Shown one piece after another: positions 33,955 through 43,601 of a DNA stretch of 64,000 nucleotides. The notes under the pieces are model-generated. The model saw nothing but the letters and a program-made list of their open reading frames with translations. It searched no databases and had not been told where the DNA came from. The number at the start of each line of letters is the position of its first letter. The stretch's first letter is position 1. The position numbers were made by a program, and so were the translations under genes. The DNA is from Streptomyces sp. AP-93 (lineage in GTDB: Bacteria > Actinomycetota > Actinomycetes > Streptomycetales > Streptomycetaceae): assembly GCF_022808175.1 (NCBI RefSeq), contig NZ_JALGBX010000003.1:392474-456473 (forward strand), given 5' to 3'.

Positions 33955-35182
33955 AGGCGTCCGCTTCCCCGGTCAGCGCGTACCGCTTCACGTACGCGCC
34001 GAGGAAGGCCTGCATCGTGGCGACGGCCGGGATCGCGATGAGCGCCCCGACCGCGCCCAGCAGGGCGGTGCCCGCGATGACCGATCCGAAGGCCACCGCC
34101 GGGTGGATGTCCACCGTCTTCGAGGTCAGCTTCGGCTGGAGCACGTAGTTCTCGAACTGCTGGTACACCACCACGAATCCGAGGACGTACAGCGCGTACC
34201 AGGGGTTGACCGTGAAGGCGATCAGCATCGGCAGCGCGCCCGCCAGGTAGGTGCCGATGGTGGGGATGAACTGCGACACCAGCCCCACCCACACCGCGAG
34301 CGCGGGCGCGTACGGCACGCCCAGCACCGCGAAGACGATGTAGTGCGCGATCCCGGAGATCAGTGCCATCAGCCCGCGCGAGTAGAGGTACCCGCCCGTC
34401 TTGGTGACGGCGATCTCCCAGGCCCGCAGCACCTCCGCCTGCTTCGCGGGCGGCAGTACGGAGCACAGGGCGCGGCGCAGTCGCGGCCCGTCGGCGGCGA
34501 AGTAGAAGGAGAACAGACCGATCGTCAGCAGCTTGAACAGTCCGCCGAGCACGGTGGCGGACACGTCGAGCACGCCGGTCGCGCTGTTCTGCACGTACTT
34601 CTGCAGCCAGTCCGAGTGCAGCAGGCTGTCCTGGATCTCCAGGCGGGACAGGTCCGTGTGGAAGGTGTCGTTGATCGATCCGATCAGCGAGTCGAGATAG
34701 CCGGGGAAGCCCTCCACCAGGTCGACGATCTGTCCGGCGAGCACCGAGCCGAGCAGGACGACGAATCCGACGGCCGCGCCGAAAACCCCGAGGAACACCA
34801 GGAAGGTGGCGCACCCGCGGCGCATGCCGCGGGCCGCCATCCGGGCCACGGCCGGTTCGATCGCGAGCGCGAGGAAGAACGCGATCAGGATGTTGACGAG
34901 CAGCCCGATGAGCTGGTGGAAGGCCCAACTGCCGAGCTGGAAACAGGCCACCAGGGCCAGTACGAGAATCACGGCGCGCGGCAGCCAGCGCGGCATCCGG
35001 GCATCCGCCGGAGCCGGTCCCCCGACAGGAGCCGCTCCCCCGCCCGGAGCCGGTCCCCCGACAGGACCCGGCGCTCCGGGGGCTGCCGTCACGGGGCCCG
35101 CGGCCGAGGGGGCCGCCGTCCGGGGCGGCGGCGGGCCCTGGAGGTCTTCGGGCCGGTCGGTCATCTCATCACTGGCTGCCAC
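33902..35182 (-). CDS. AI-2E family transporter (PerM-like permease)
   Basis: This membrane protein of 426 residues has an N-terminal 70-residue Pro/Gly/Ala-rich cytoplasmic tail. The family's eight helices follow: VILVLALVACFQLGSWAFHQLIGLLVNILIAFFLALAIEP, FLVFLGVFGAAVGFVVLLGSVLA, and the C-terminal GLVSQFIPTIGTYLAGALPMLIAF and GSVIAGTALLGAVGALIAIPAVATMQAFL. Members export diverse small molecules or act as Na+/H+ antiporters; the substrate is not predictable. GTG 35182 is used; ATG 35164 is an alternative. The Arg-rich C-terminus overlaps the Clp-N gene. The Pro/Gly tail is encoded by degenerate repeats (about 35010-35090). Confidence 0.88.
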   Translation of the reverse strand: MAASDEMTDRPEDLQGPPPPRTAAPSAAGPVTAAPGAPGPVGGPAPGGGAAPVGGPAPADARMPRWLPRAVILVLALVACFQLGSWAFHQLIGLLVNILIAFFLALAIEPAVARMAARGMRRGCATFLVFLGVFGAAVGFVVLLGSVLAGQIVDLVEGFPGYLDSLIGSINDTFHTDLSRLEIQDSLLHSDWLQKYVQNSATGVLDVSATVLGGLFKLLTIGLFSFYFAADGPRLRRALCSVLPPAKQAEVLRAWEIAVTKTGGYLYSRGLMALISGIAHYIVFAVLGVPYAPALAVWVGLVSQFIPTIGTYLAGALPMLIAFTVNPWYALYVLGFVVVYQQFENYVLQPKLTSKTVDIHPAVAFGSVIAGTALLGAVGALIAIPAVATMQAFLGAYVKRYALTGEADASTSRDRPRRRVRIPGRR

Positions 35183-35254
35183 GCCGACCAGTCTGTCCCA
35201 CCGGCGCCGCGAACCACGAAGCGGCCGCCGCGACCCCGCCCCGGCCGCACCGTG

Positions 35255-35449
35255 CTAGCGCAGCGAAGCGGGCACGTCCACCGCCGAACACACCGCGCGC
35301 CACACGTCCTTGGTCTCCCAGCCCGCGTCCAGCGCCTCGTGGACCGTGCGTCCCCCGAGCTCCGTCATGACGTGGTCCCGCGCGAAGGAGTCCGCGTAGC
35401 CCGGGCCGAAGTGCTCGGCCATCCGCTCCCAGAAAATCGTCAACCGCAT
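35255..35449 (-). CDS. DUF3046 domain protein
   Basis: This compact 64-residue protein starts MRLTIFWERMAEHFGPGYAD and contains HVMTELGGRTVHEALDAGWETKDVWRAVCS. This is the actinobacterial DUF3046 family, which is regularly found near recA. Its function is unknown. ATG 35449 was chosen because it gives the conserved family N-terminus; the frame continues upstream only as an artefact. It is transcribed towards the AI-2E transporter gene. Confidence 0.9.
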   Translation of the reverse strand: MRLTIFWERMAEHFGPGYADSFARDHVMTELGGRTVHEALDAGWETKDVWRAVCSAVDVPASLR

Positions 35450-35530
35450 GACTCCAGTATCCCGCCCCGGAGAGTGCACCCTCCCCGTTCGGGCCACCTC
35501 GGCGCCACCGGGACCCCTACGGTTCCTGGC

Positions 35531-36520
35531 ATGCCTGGAGACGAAGCTTGCGCCCCGGCGGCGCCGACGGCGGCGAGTGCGCTGGCCCGCGCCGAGCAGT
35601 TCATCTGGCTCACGGCCCGCGTACTGGAGCAGCGGCGGTTCGCGTTCCACTTCCTCGGCGGGGACGCCGACCCGGTCGATGCCGCCCTCGGCGCCTACCT
35701 CGGCGGCGACGGCGGCTACGGCCACGCCCTCGACCCGGACCTGCGCGGTCCGCTGAGCCACCCGCTGCACACCGCGCACGCCCTGCGCGTCCTGGACGGC
35801 CTGGGCCGCTGCGCCGGACAGCGCATCGAGCGGCTCTGCACCCACCTGATCCGGGTCTCCACCCCGGACGGGGCGCTCCCGGCGACGGCTCCGGCCTCCG
35901 GCGGCTACCCGGCGGCCCCCTACCTCCCGCTGCACGACGATCCGCCGGGCGACCTGCTGGCCACCGGCCCCGTCGTCGGGATCCTGCACCGCAACCGGGT
36001 GTGGCACGCGTGGCTGTTCCGGGCGACGGACTTCTGCTGGGACCGGGTGGAGAACCTGCGGCACTGGAACCCGTACGAGATCCAGAGCGCGGTGGCCTTC
36101 CTCGACGGGGTCCCCGACCGGGCCCGGGCGTCGGCGGCCGCCGACCGGCTGGGGCGCCTCGTCCGCGAGCGGCGGCTCGTCGTACTGGATCCCGCGCGGC
36201 AGGACGCGTACCCGCCGGTCCCCGGCCGTGTGCCGGACGAGCACCTGTACCCGTACGACTTCGCCCGCCGCCCGGAGTCCCTCGCCCGCGGCTGGTTCAC
36301 GGACGCGGAGCTGTACGGCTCGCTGCGCTTCCTGGCGGGCCGGCAGCAGCCGGACGGCGGCTGGCCGGTGCACGGCGGGGCGTGGGCGCCGGGCAGCTCG
36401 CTGGAGCGGCGCCCGATCGCGACGCTGGAGGCGCTGCTGACCTTGCGCGCGTACGGCCGGCTCCCCGGAGCGGCCCAGGCGGGCTGCCCTAGCCTCCCAG
36501 GGCCCGCAGCCCCGCGGTGA
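35531..36520 (+). CDS. Hypothetical protein with terpene-cyclase-like (alpha/alpha) repeats
   Basis: The 329-residue cytoplasmic protein has no signal or membrane segment. Features are LEQRRFAFHFLGGDADPVDAAL, YLGGDGGYGHALDPDLRGPLSHPLHTAHAL, RHWNPYEIQSAVAFLDGVPDRA and a C-terminal FLAGRQQPDGGWPVHGG motif. The QxxDGGWP element recalls squalene-cyclase/prenyltransferase (QW) repeats, but the DxDD-type catalytic motif of cyclases is not visible. I infer an alpha/alpha-toroid fold of unknown role. ATG 35531 was chosen as the first start downstream of the divergent DUF3046 gene. Its end overlaps the convergent azlD gene by 32 bases. Confidence 0.75.
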   Translation: MPGDEACAPAAPTAASALARAEQFIWLTARVLEQRRFAFHFLGGDADPVDAALGAYLGGDGGYGHALDPDLRGPLSHPLHTAHALRVLDGLGRCAGQRIERLCTHLIRVSTPDGALPATAPASGGYPAAPYLPLHDDPPGDLLATGPVVGILHRNRVWHAWLFRATDFCWDRVENLRHWNPYEIQSAVAFLDGVPDRARASAAADRLGRLVRERRLVVLDPARQDAYPPVPGRVPDEHLYPYDFARRPESLARGWFTDAELYGSLRFLAGRQQPDGGWPVHGGAWAPGSSLERRPIATLEALLTLRAYGRLPGAAQAGCPSLPGPAAPR

Positions 36521-36797
36521 CGGCGACGGCCGCCGCGACCACGACGAGGAACGGGGCCCGCAGCAGCAGCGCGACCCCGGCGGCCGCGAGCCCGGCGGCG
36601 CGGGCGTCGAGCACGAGCTCCTGCCCGGTGGCGAAGGTCTGCTGCGCGGTGAGCGCGGCGAGCAGCGCGACCGGCAGGAGGGCTGCGAGCTTGCGCACCG
36701 CGGGCCGCTCCAGGGCTCCGGCGGGGACGAGCAGTCCGGCGAGCTTCACGGCGTAGCAGCCGACGACGGTGAGCCCGATGGCGATCCAGACGTTCAC
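36489..36797 (-). CDS. azlD: AzlD-type branched-chain amino acid exporter small subunit
   Basis: This 102-residue protein has four hydrophobic segments: VWIAIGLTVVGCYAVKLAGLLVP, LAALLPVALLAALTAQQTF, LAAAGVALLLRAPF and LVVVAAAVAVTAGLRAL. It is the small partner of AzlC, and the two together export branched-chain amino acids or analogues. The start GTG 36797 overlaps the azlC stop as GTGA. The 3' end overlaps the convergent plus-strand gene. Confidence 0.88.
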   Translation of the reverse strand: MNVWIAIGLTVVGCYAVKLAGLLVPAGALERPAVRKLAALLPVALLAALTAQQTFATGQELVLDARAAGLAAAGVALLLRAPFLVVVAAAVAVTAGLRALGG

Positions 36798-37555
36798 GAG
36801 CGGCGTCCCTTCATCCACAGCACGATCGGCGCGGCCAGCGCCGCGATCAGCACGGGCACCCCGGCGGGCAGTACGGGCAGCAGGCCCAGCCCGAGGACGA
36901 GGGCGAGCGCGGCGACGGCCCGCTCGGTGCCGGTCTTCAGCATCGGCGCGAGCAGCGCGAGGAACACAGCGGGCCCGGCGGCGTCCAGCCCCCACGCCCT
37001 GGTGTCCCCGATGGCCTCGGCGCCGAGCGCGCCGAGCAGGGTGGTGAGGTTCCACAGGACGTAGAGGGCCAGCCCGGTCACGGTGAAGCCGAGCCGGGCC
37101 GACTTCCGGTCGGGCTGGGCCAGGGCCACGGCGGTGGTCTCGTCGATCACCCAGTGCGCGGCGAAGGGCCGTACGCCCTTGGGCAGCGCGAGCAGTTGGG
37201 ACAGCCGCAGCCCGTAGAAGGCGTTGCGGGTCCCGAGGAAGAAGGCCCCGGCGGCGGCCGTGAAGGGATTCCCGCCGGCGGCCAGTGCCCCGACCAGCGC
37301 GAACTGCGAGGCGCCGGTGAACACCAGCAGGCTCAGCACGCACGCCTGGAGGGTGCTGATACCGGCCCCGGCGGCGGTCACCCCGAAGGCGAACCCGGAC
37401 AGCCCGACCGCCACTCCGACGCCGAGCGCGTCCCGGACCACGGCCGCGCGCGGCTTGTCCACCGCGGGCGCCCCGCCGGGGGCTTCCCGGCCGGGTTCTT
37501 CTTGTATGGCTATCCGATGTTCTCCCACGCCCCGAAGGTACGCAGTCCACGCCAT
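36794..37555 (-). CDS. azlC: AzlC-type branched-chain amino acid exporter large subunit
   Basis: The 253-residue membrane protein carries the family signature FTGASQFALVGALAAGGNP and HWVIDETTAVAL, with helices throughout 45-245. The first 35 residues (GEHRIAIQEEPGREAPGG) are a hydrophilic cytoplasmic extension. The start is uncertain: ATG 37555 lacks a clear Shine-Dalgarno, and GTG 37528 is an alternative. It is followed by azlD with a 4-base overlap and preceded, 65 bases upstream on the same strand, by an AraC-type regulator that probably controls the pair. Confidence 0.88.
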   Translation of the reverse strand: MAWTAYLRGVGEHRIAIQEEPGREAPGGAPAVDKPRAAVVRDALGVGVAVGLSGFAFGVTAAGAGISTLQACVLSLLVFTGASQFALVGALAAGGNPFTAAAGAFFLGTRNAFYGLRLSQLLALPKGVRPFAAHWVIDETTAVALAQPDRKSARLGFTVTGLALYVLWNLTTLLGALGAEAIGDTRAWGLDAAGPAVFLALLAPMLKTGTERAVAALALVLGLGLLPVLPAGVPVLIAALAAPIVLWMKGRRS

Positions 37556-37620
37556 CCGGGTCTTGTACGTTCTTGCACCCTGATTGAGGAGACCTTCGCG
37601 GGGCCGGCCCCCTGGGCCGG

Positions 37621-38502
37621 CTAGGCCGGACCGGGATCCACCGCGCTGCCCGGCCCACCGCCGCGCCCCCGCCGGTACGCCCCCGGGGGCACCCCCACGA
37701 TGCGGGTGAAGTGCCGGTTCAGGTGCGGCTGGTCGGTGAAGCCGACGGTGACGGCCGCCTGGGCCGGCGGGATCCCGGCGTCGAGCAGCCGGCGCGCCCG
37801 CCGGACCCGGGCGTCGGTCAGCCAGGTGTGCGGGGGCATGCCGTACCGGTCCCGGAAGGCCCGCAGCAGGGCGAAGGGGCTCGTCCCCAGCTCCGCCGCG
37901 AGCCGCTCCAGCGACGGGGGCTCCCCCATCCGCTCCTCCAGTACGGCCCGGGCCCGCTCCGCGTCGGCGGCCCCCGCGCGGCCCGCCGTGCGGGCGGGCA
38001 GCGGCCCGGCGTGCCGGGTCAGCATCCGCGCCACCACCCCGCGCAGCAGGGTGTCGGCGGCCAGCGCGTTGCCGGCCTCGGCGGCCCGGTGGACCTCGGT
38101 GATGGCCCGCGAGGCCTGCGCGTCGGCAACCATGTCGGCGGTGAAGCCGGGGGTCCCGCGCAGGGTCCCGATCTCGGTGGCGACCTCGGTGATCAGCGCC
38201 CGGGAGGGGTAGAGGGTGGCGTAGGCCCAGCCCTCGGGGACCCCGGCGCGGGCGGTGTGCGGGACCTCGGGGTTGATCAGGACCACGCTGCCGGGCCCGG
38301 CGCGCAGGGTGTCTCCCGGCAGGCCGATCTCCTCGACGCCGCCGGTGACGGCCGCGATGACGTACCCGTCGTGGGCGTGGCGCGGAAAGGTGTGGCGGAC
38401 GTAGTGGGCACGCAGGAGGTCCAGCCCGGGCAGTTCCGCGTACTGCCAGTGCCGCGCCCACTCCCGGCGGCCCTCGCCCGCTCCGGTCGTCCCCGTGCCC
38501 AT
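37621..38502 (-). CDS. AraC-family transcriptional regulator
   Basis: This 293-residue regulator has an N-terminal cupin-like sensor domain (HTFPRHAHDGYVIAAVTGG; GPGSVVLINPEVPHTARAG). The C-terminal pair of helix-turn-helices is ERLAAELGTSPFALLRAFRDRYGMPPHTWLTDARV and AAVTVGFTDQPHLNRHFTRIVGVPPGAYRRG. This architecture is typical of regulators of AzlCD/LysE-type exporters, so it probably responds to an amino acid and controls azlCD downstream. ATG 38502 has GGGGGG immediately upstream; an in-frame upstream ATG at 38541 is less likely. It is divergent from the Lhr helicase gene. Confidence 0.9.
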   Translation of the reverse strand: MGTGTTGAGEGRREWARHWQYAELPGLDLLRAHYVRHTFPRHAHDGYVIAAVTGGVEEIGLPGDTLRAGPGSVVLINPEVPHTARAGVPEGWAYATLYPSRALITEVATEIGTLRGTPGFTADMVADAQASRAITEVHRAAEAGNALAADTLLRGVVARMLTRHAGPLPARTAGRAGAADAERARAVLEERMGEPPSLERLAAELGTSPFALLRAFRDRYGMPPHTWLTDARVRRARRLLDAGIPPAQAAVTVGFTDQPHLNRHFTRIVGVPPGAYRRGRGGGPGSAVDPGPA

Positions 38503-38582
38503 CCCCCCATTCTGCGCCCGGCCCGGCGGGGGTGTTTCCACAGGTCCGGCCGGTTGTCAGTGGGCGGGTGCACGATGGGGGC

Positions 38583-41500
38583 ATGTCCGGTACCGCGCTC
38601 GACTCGTTCTCCCCCGCGACCCGTTCCTGGTTCACGGGGGCCTTCGTCTCGCCCACCTCCGCCCAGGAAGGCGCCTGGCGGGCCATCGGGGCGGGCTCGG
38701 ACGTGCTGGTGGTGGCCCCCACCGGCTCCGGCAAGACCCTGGCGGCCTTCCTCGCCGCGCTCGACCAGCTCGCCTCGACCCCGCCCCCGGCCGAGCCGAA
38801 GAAGCGCTGCCGAGTGCTGTACATCTCGCCCCTGAAGGCCCTGGCGGTGGACGTGGAGCGCAATCTCCGCAGCCCGCTGACCGGCATCCGGCAGGAATCG
38901 GTGCGCCTGGGCCTGCCCGAGCCGGAGATCCGGGTCGGGATCCGCTCCGGCGACACCCCGCCGGCCGAGCGGCGCGCGCTGGTGACGCGGCCGCCGGACA
39001 TCCTGATCACCACGCCCGAGTCGCTGTTCCTGATGCTGACGTCGGCGGCCCGCGAGGCCCTGGCCGGGATCGAGACGGTGATCCTGGACGAGGTGCACGC
39101 GGTCGCCGGGACCAAGCGCGGCGCCCATCTCGCGCTGTCCCTGGAGCGGTTGGACGAGCTGCTGCCCCGCCCCGCGCGCCGGATCGGACTGTCGGCGACG
39201 GTCCGCCCGGTGGACGAGGTCGCCCGTTACCTCGCTCCGCGCGGCAAGGTGGAGATCGTCCAGCCGCCCTCCACCAAGGAGTTCGACCTGTCGGTGGTCG
39301 TCCCGGTCGAGGACATGGGCGAGTTGGGCGGCTCCCCCGCCACCGAGGGCAAGGAGGGCGGCGACAAGCCCTCCATCTGGCCGCACGTGGAGGAGCGGAT
39401 CGCCGATCTGGTCCAGGCCCACCGCTCCACGATCGTGTTCGCCAACTCCCGCCGCCTCGCCGAGCGCCTGTGCAACCGGCTCAACGAGATCGCGTACGAG
39501 CGGGCCACCGGCGGCCCGCTGCCCGAGGGACCGCCCCCGGCCGAGATCATGGCCCAGTCGGGCGCCGCCCAGGGCGCTCCCCCGCTGCTGGCCCGCGCCC
39601 ACCACGGCTCGGTCTCCAAGGAACAGCGGGCGCTGGTGGAGGAGGACTTGAAGGCGGGCCGGCTGCCCGCCGTGGTCGCCACCTCCAGCCTGGAGCTCGG
39701 CATCGACATGGGCGCGGTCGACCTCGTCATCCAGGTCGAGTCACCGCCCTCCGTGGCCTCCGGGCTCCAGCGGGTGGGCCGGGCCGGGCACCAGGTCGGC
39801 GCGGTCTCCACCGGAGTCGTCTTCCCCAAGTACCGGGGCGACCTCGTCCAGGCGGCCGTGGTCACCGAGCGGATGCGCACGGGCTCGATCGAGTCCCTGC
39901 GGATCCCCTCCAACCCGCTGGACGTCCTCGCCCAGCAGCTCGTCGCGATGACCGCCATGGACACCTGGCAGCTGGACGACCTGCTCGCCCTGGTGCGGCG
40001 GGCGGCCCCCTTCGCGGCGCTGCCCGACTCGGCCTTCACGGCGGTACTGGACATGCTGGCCGGCCGCTACCCGTCGGACGCCTTCGCCGAGCTCAGACCT
40101 CGCGTCGTGTGGGACCGCGTCGCCGGTACGATCACCGGCCGGCCCGGCGCCCAGCGCCTCGCGGTCACCTCCGGCGGGACCATCCCGGACCGCGGCCTCT
40201 TCGGCGTCTTCCTGGCCGGAGCGACTGCGTCCGATGAAAAGAGGGGGAAGAAGGGCGGCGGCCGGGTCGGCGAGCTCGACGAGGAGATGGTCTACGAGTC
40301 CCGCGTCGGCGACGTCTTCACCCTCGGCACCACCTCCTGGCGGATCGTGGACATCACCCGCGACCGCGTCCTGGTCACCCCGGCCCCCGGGGTCCCGGGC
40401 CGGCTCCCGTTCTGGAAGGGCGACCAGCTGGGCCGCCCGCTGGAGCTGGGGCGCGCCGTCGGCGCGTTCCTGCGCGAGCTCGGCGGCCTCGACGCCGAGG
40501 ACGCCCGGCTGCGCCTGGTGGCGGCGGGCCTGGACGCCTGGGCCGCGGAGAACGTCCTGTCCTACCTCGCCGAGCAGCGCGAGGCCTGCGGCCACGTACC
40601 GGACGACCGGACCATCGTCGTCGAGCGGTTCCGCGACGAGCTCGGCGACTGGCGGGTCGTCGTCCACTCCCCCTTCGGCGCCCAGGTGCACGCCCCCTGG
40701 GCGCTGGCGCTCGGCGCCCGGCTCTCCGAGCGGTACGGGATGGACGCGCAGGTCATGCACGCCGACGACGGCATCGTGCTCCGCCTCCCGGACGCGGACC
40801 TGCTGAACATGGACCTGGACCTGCTGGACCACGACCCGGCGCGCGGCGGCTCGGCCCACTCCTTCGGCTTCGACGACGAGAAGCCCCCGCTGGGCGCGGC
40901 GGACGTGGCCTTCGACCACGGGGACGTCCAGCAGATCGTCACCGACCAGGTGGGCGGCTCCGCGCTGTTCGCCTCCCGCTTCCGCGAGTGCGCGGCGCGC
41001 GCCCTGCTGCTGCCGCGCCGCAATCCCGGCAAGCGCACCCCCCTGTGGCAGCAGCGCCAGCGCGCCTCGCAACTGCTTCAGGTGGCCTCCGAGTTCGGTT
41101 CGTTCCCGATCGTGCTGGAGGCCGTACGGGAATGCCTGCAGGACGTCTTCGACGTGCCCGGCCTGACCGAGCTCATGGGGGACATCGAGGCACGCCGGGT
41201 CCGCCTCGTCGAGGTCACGACGCCCGAGCCCTCCCCCTTCGCCCGCTCCCTCCTCTTCGGGTACGTCGCCCAGTTCCTCTACGAGGGCGACTCGCCGCTC
41301 GCCGAGCGCAGGGCGGCCGCGCTGTCGCTGGACTCCCGGCTGCTGGCCGAGCTGCTCGGCCAGGCCGAGCTCCGCGAGCTGCTCGACGCGGAGGTGCTGA
41401 CGGAGCTGGAGCGGGAGCTCCAGTGGCTGACCGAGGACCGGCGGGCCAAGGACGCCGAGTCGGTGGCCGACCTGCTGCGCCTGCTGGGCCCGCTCACCCC

Positions 41501-43205
41501 GGCGGAACTGGCCGCCCGCGGCGCGGAACCGCAGTGGGCTCCGTCCCTCTCCGACTCCCGCCGGGCGATCCGGGTCCGGATCGGCGGCGAGGACCACTGG
41601 GCGGCCATCGAGGACGCGGGCCGGCTGCGCGACGCGCTGGGCACGGCGCTCCCGGTGGGCGTCCCGGAGGCGTTCACCGAGCCGGTGAAGGACCCGCTCG
41701 GCGACCTCCTGGCCCGGTACGCCCGCACCCACGGCCCCTTCACCACGGTCACCGCCGCCGCGCGCTTCGGTCTGGGCACGGCCGTGACGGACGGTGCGCT
41801 GCACCGGCTCGCGGCGGCCGGGCGGGTGGTGCAGGGCGAGTTCCACCCGGCGGGCATCGGCCAGGAATGGTGCGACGCCACCGTTCTGCGGCGGCTGCGG
41901 CGTCGCTCCCTCGCCGCCCTGCGCCAGGAGCTGGAGCCGGTCCCTCCCGCCTCCCTGGCCACCTTCCTCCCCCAGTGGCAGCACCTGGGCGGAGCCCTGC
42001 GCGGCGTCGACGGCCTGGCCCGCGCGATCGAACAGCTCCAGGGCGCCGCGGTGCCCGCCTCCGCCCTCGAGCGCCTGATCCTCCCGTCCCGCGTATCGGA
42101 CTACTCCCCGACCCTCCTGGACGAGCTGACCACCACCGGCGAGGTCGTCTGGGCCGGCGCGGGGGCCCTCCCGGGCAAGGACGGCTGGATCTCCCTCTAC
42201 CTCGCCGACGCTGCCCCCCTCCTCCTCCCTCCCGCCCACCCCCTGGGACTCACCCCGCTCCACGAAGCGGTGCTCTCCGCCCTCTCCGGCGGCTACGGCC
42301 TGTTCTTCCGCCAGCTCACGGACCGGGTCCGAACCCTGCACCCGGACGCCTCCGACGCGGACCTCTCCTCCGCCGTCTGGGACCTGGCGTGGTCGGGCCG
42401 CCTGACCAACGACACCCTGGCCCCCCTGCGCTCCCTCCTCGGCTCGGGCCGCACGGCGGGCGCCACCGCCCACCGCGCTCGCCGTACGATCCCGCGCGGC
42501 CGCTACGGCACCCTCACCACCCCTGCCTCCCGTACGGGCCCGCCCACGGTGTCGGGCCGCTGGTCCCTGCTCCCGGCCCACGCCCCCGACCCGACCCACC
42601 GCGCACACGCCCTGGCCCGCACCCTGCTGGACCGCCACGGGGTGGTGACCCGGGGCGCGGTGGCCGCGGAAGGCGTGGAGGGCGGCTTCAGCGCGGTCTA
42701 CCGGGTCCTGTCCGCCTTCGAGGACAGCGGCCAGGCCCGCAGGGGGTACGTGGTCGAAGGCCTGGGCGCGGCCCAGTTCGCCATGGACGGCGCGGTCGAC
42801 CGCCTCCGCGCCGCCGAGCGGACCCCGCCCCCGCTGGCCGCGGTGGTCCTGGCGGCCGCCGACCCCGCAAACGCCTACGGCGCGGCCCTGCCCTGGCCGG
42901 AGCCCCCGACCGGCGCCACCCACAAGCCGGGCCGCAAGGCTGGCTCCCTGGTGGTCCTGGTCGACGGCGAACTCACCCTCTACCTGGAGCGCGGCGGCAA
43001 AACCCTCCTGGCCTGGGCCGACCCGGACGACCCCCGCCTCACGGCCGCCCTGACAGCCCTCACCACGGCCTCCCGCAAGGGCACCCTCCCCACCCTCACC
43101 CTGGAACGCATCAACGCCACCCCGTCCCTCACCTCGCCCTACGCCCCACCCATTGAAGCCACAGGCTTCCACGCCACCCCCCAAGGCCTCCGCCTCCGCC
43201 ACTGA
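38583..43205 (+). CDS. lhr: Lhr-family ATP-dependent DNA helicase
   Basis: This superfamily-2 helicase of 1540 residues matches full-length bacterial Lhr. Motif I is APTGSGKT (45-52), motif II DEVH (169-172), motif III LSATVRP. Motifs V/VI include VVATSSLELGIDMGAVDLVIQVESPPSVASGLQRVGRAGH. A winged-helix and Lhr-specific core domain follow (to about 870), and then the long C-terminal domain that in mycobacterial Lhr carries nucleic-acid-processing activity. Lhr unwinds 3'-tailed duplexes, with preference for RNA:DNA hybrids, and is linked to DNA repair. The next gene but one is a Nei-type glycosylase, a frequent neighbour. ATG 38583 precedes the conserved FSPATRSWFTGAFVSPTSAQ. Confidence 0.93.
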   Translation: MSGTALDSFSPATRSWFTGAFVSPTSAQEGAWRAIGAGSDVLVVAPTGSGKTLAAFLAALDQLASTPPPAEPKKRCRVLYISPLKALAVDVERNLRSPLTGIRQESVRLGLPEPEIRVGIRSGDTPPAERRALVTRPPDILITTPESLFLMLTSAAREALAGIETVILDEVHAVAGTKRGAHLALSLERLDELLPRPARRIGLSATVRPVDEVARYLAPRGKVEIVQPPSTKEFDLSVVVPVEDMGELGGSPATEGKEGGDKPSIWPHVEERIADLVQAHRSTIVFANSRRLAERLCNRLNEIAYERATGGPLPEGPPPAEIMAQSGAAQGAPPLLARAHHGSVSKEQRALVEEDLKAGRLPAVVATSSLELGIDMGAVDLVIQVESPPSVASGLQRVGRAGHQVGAVSTGVVFPKYRGDLVQAAVVTERMRTGSIESLRIPSNPLDVLAQQLVAMTAMDTWQLDDLLALVRRAAPFAALPDSAFTAVLDMLAGRYPSDAFAELRPRVVWDRVAGTITGRPGAQRLAVTSGGTIPDRGLFGVFLAGATASDEKRGKKGGGRVGELDEEMVYESRVGDVFTLGTTSWRIVDITRDRVLVTPAPGVPGRLPFWKGDQLGRPLELGRAVGAFLRELGGLDAEDARLRLVAAGLDAWAAENVLSYLAEQREACGHVPDDRTIVVERFRDELGDWRVVVHSPFGAQVHAPWALALGARLSERYGMDAQVMHADDGIVLRLPDADLLNMDLDLLDHDPARGGSAHSFGFDDEKPPLGAADVAFDHGDVQQIVTDQVGGSALFASRFRECAARALLLPRRNPGKRTPLWQQRQRASQLLQVASEFGSFPIVLEAVRECLQDVFDVPGLTELMGDIEARRVRLVEVTTPEPSPFARSLLFGYVAQFLYEGDSPLAERRAAALSLDSRLLAELLGQAELRELLDAEVLTELERELQWLTEDRRAKDAESVADLLRLLGPLTPAELAARGAEPQWAPSLSDSRRAIRVRIGGEDHWAAIEDAGRLRDALGTALPVGVPEAFTEPVKDPLGDLLARYARTHGPFTTVTAAARFGLGTAVTDGALHRLAAAGRVVQGEFHPAGIGQEWCDATVLRRLRRRSLAALRQELEPVPPASLATFLPQWQHLGGALRGVDGLARAIEQLQGAAVPASALERLILPSRVSDYSPTLLDELTTTGEVVWAGAGALPGKDGWISLYLADAAPLLLPPAHPLGLTPLHEAVLSALSGGYGLFFRQLTDRVRTLHPDASDADLSSAVWDLAWSGRLTNDTLAPLRSLLGSGRTAGATAHRARRTIPRGRYGTLTTPASRTGPPTVSGRWSLLPAHAPDPTHRAHALARTLLDRHGVVTRGAVAAEGVEGGFSAVYRVLSAFEDSGQARRGYVVEGLGAAQFAMDGAVDRLRAAERTPPPLAAVVLAAADPANAYGAALPWPEPPTGATHKPGRKAGSLVVLVDGELTLYLERGGKTLLAWADPDDPRLTAALTALTTASRKGTLPTLTLERINATPSLTSPYAPPIEATGFHATPQGLRLRH

Positions 43206-43231
43206 CACAGCCCAGAACACCCACCCCAGAA

Positions 43232-43518
43232 CCGGTCCCGAACCACAGCCCGAAAGCAGGCCCGGGGCAAAGCCCGGAAACGGAGCCCGCGCCGCAGCCC
43301 GGAAACGAGATCCGGGGCGAGGTCTGGGGCGCAGCCCAGAAGCGGGGCCCGGGGCACAGCCCCCGAAACCGGGCCCTGGGCACAGCCCGGAAACGGGGTC
43401 CGGGGCAGGGGTCCGGGGCGCAGCCCCCGGGACCGGGGCCCTGGGCGAGGCCCGGAAACGGGGCCCCGGGCGCAGCCCGGGAACGGGGTCCGGGGCGCAG
43501 CCCCGGGGAACGGAGGAA
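43232..43518. repeat. Cluster of degenerate GC-rich repeats between lhr and the Nei gene
   Basis: About ten degenerate units built on CAGCCCGGAAACGGGG and CCCGGGGCGCAGCCCC follow one another for 290 bases. Many are self-complementary. They resemble the loop of the 396-838 inverted repeat in composition and in the GGGGTCCGGGGC element. No gene is present between 43206 and 43601. Confidence 0.75.
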
Positions 43519-43601
43519 GGGTGGGGCGGGGAGCAAGCACCGCGCAGCGGCGGCACCCCCGGCCCTACCCCACCGGCCCGACTCCGCAGGAGAATGAGGG
43601 C

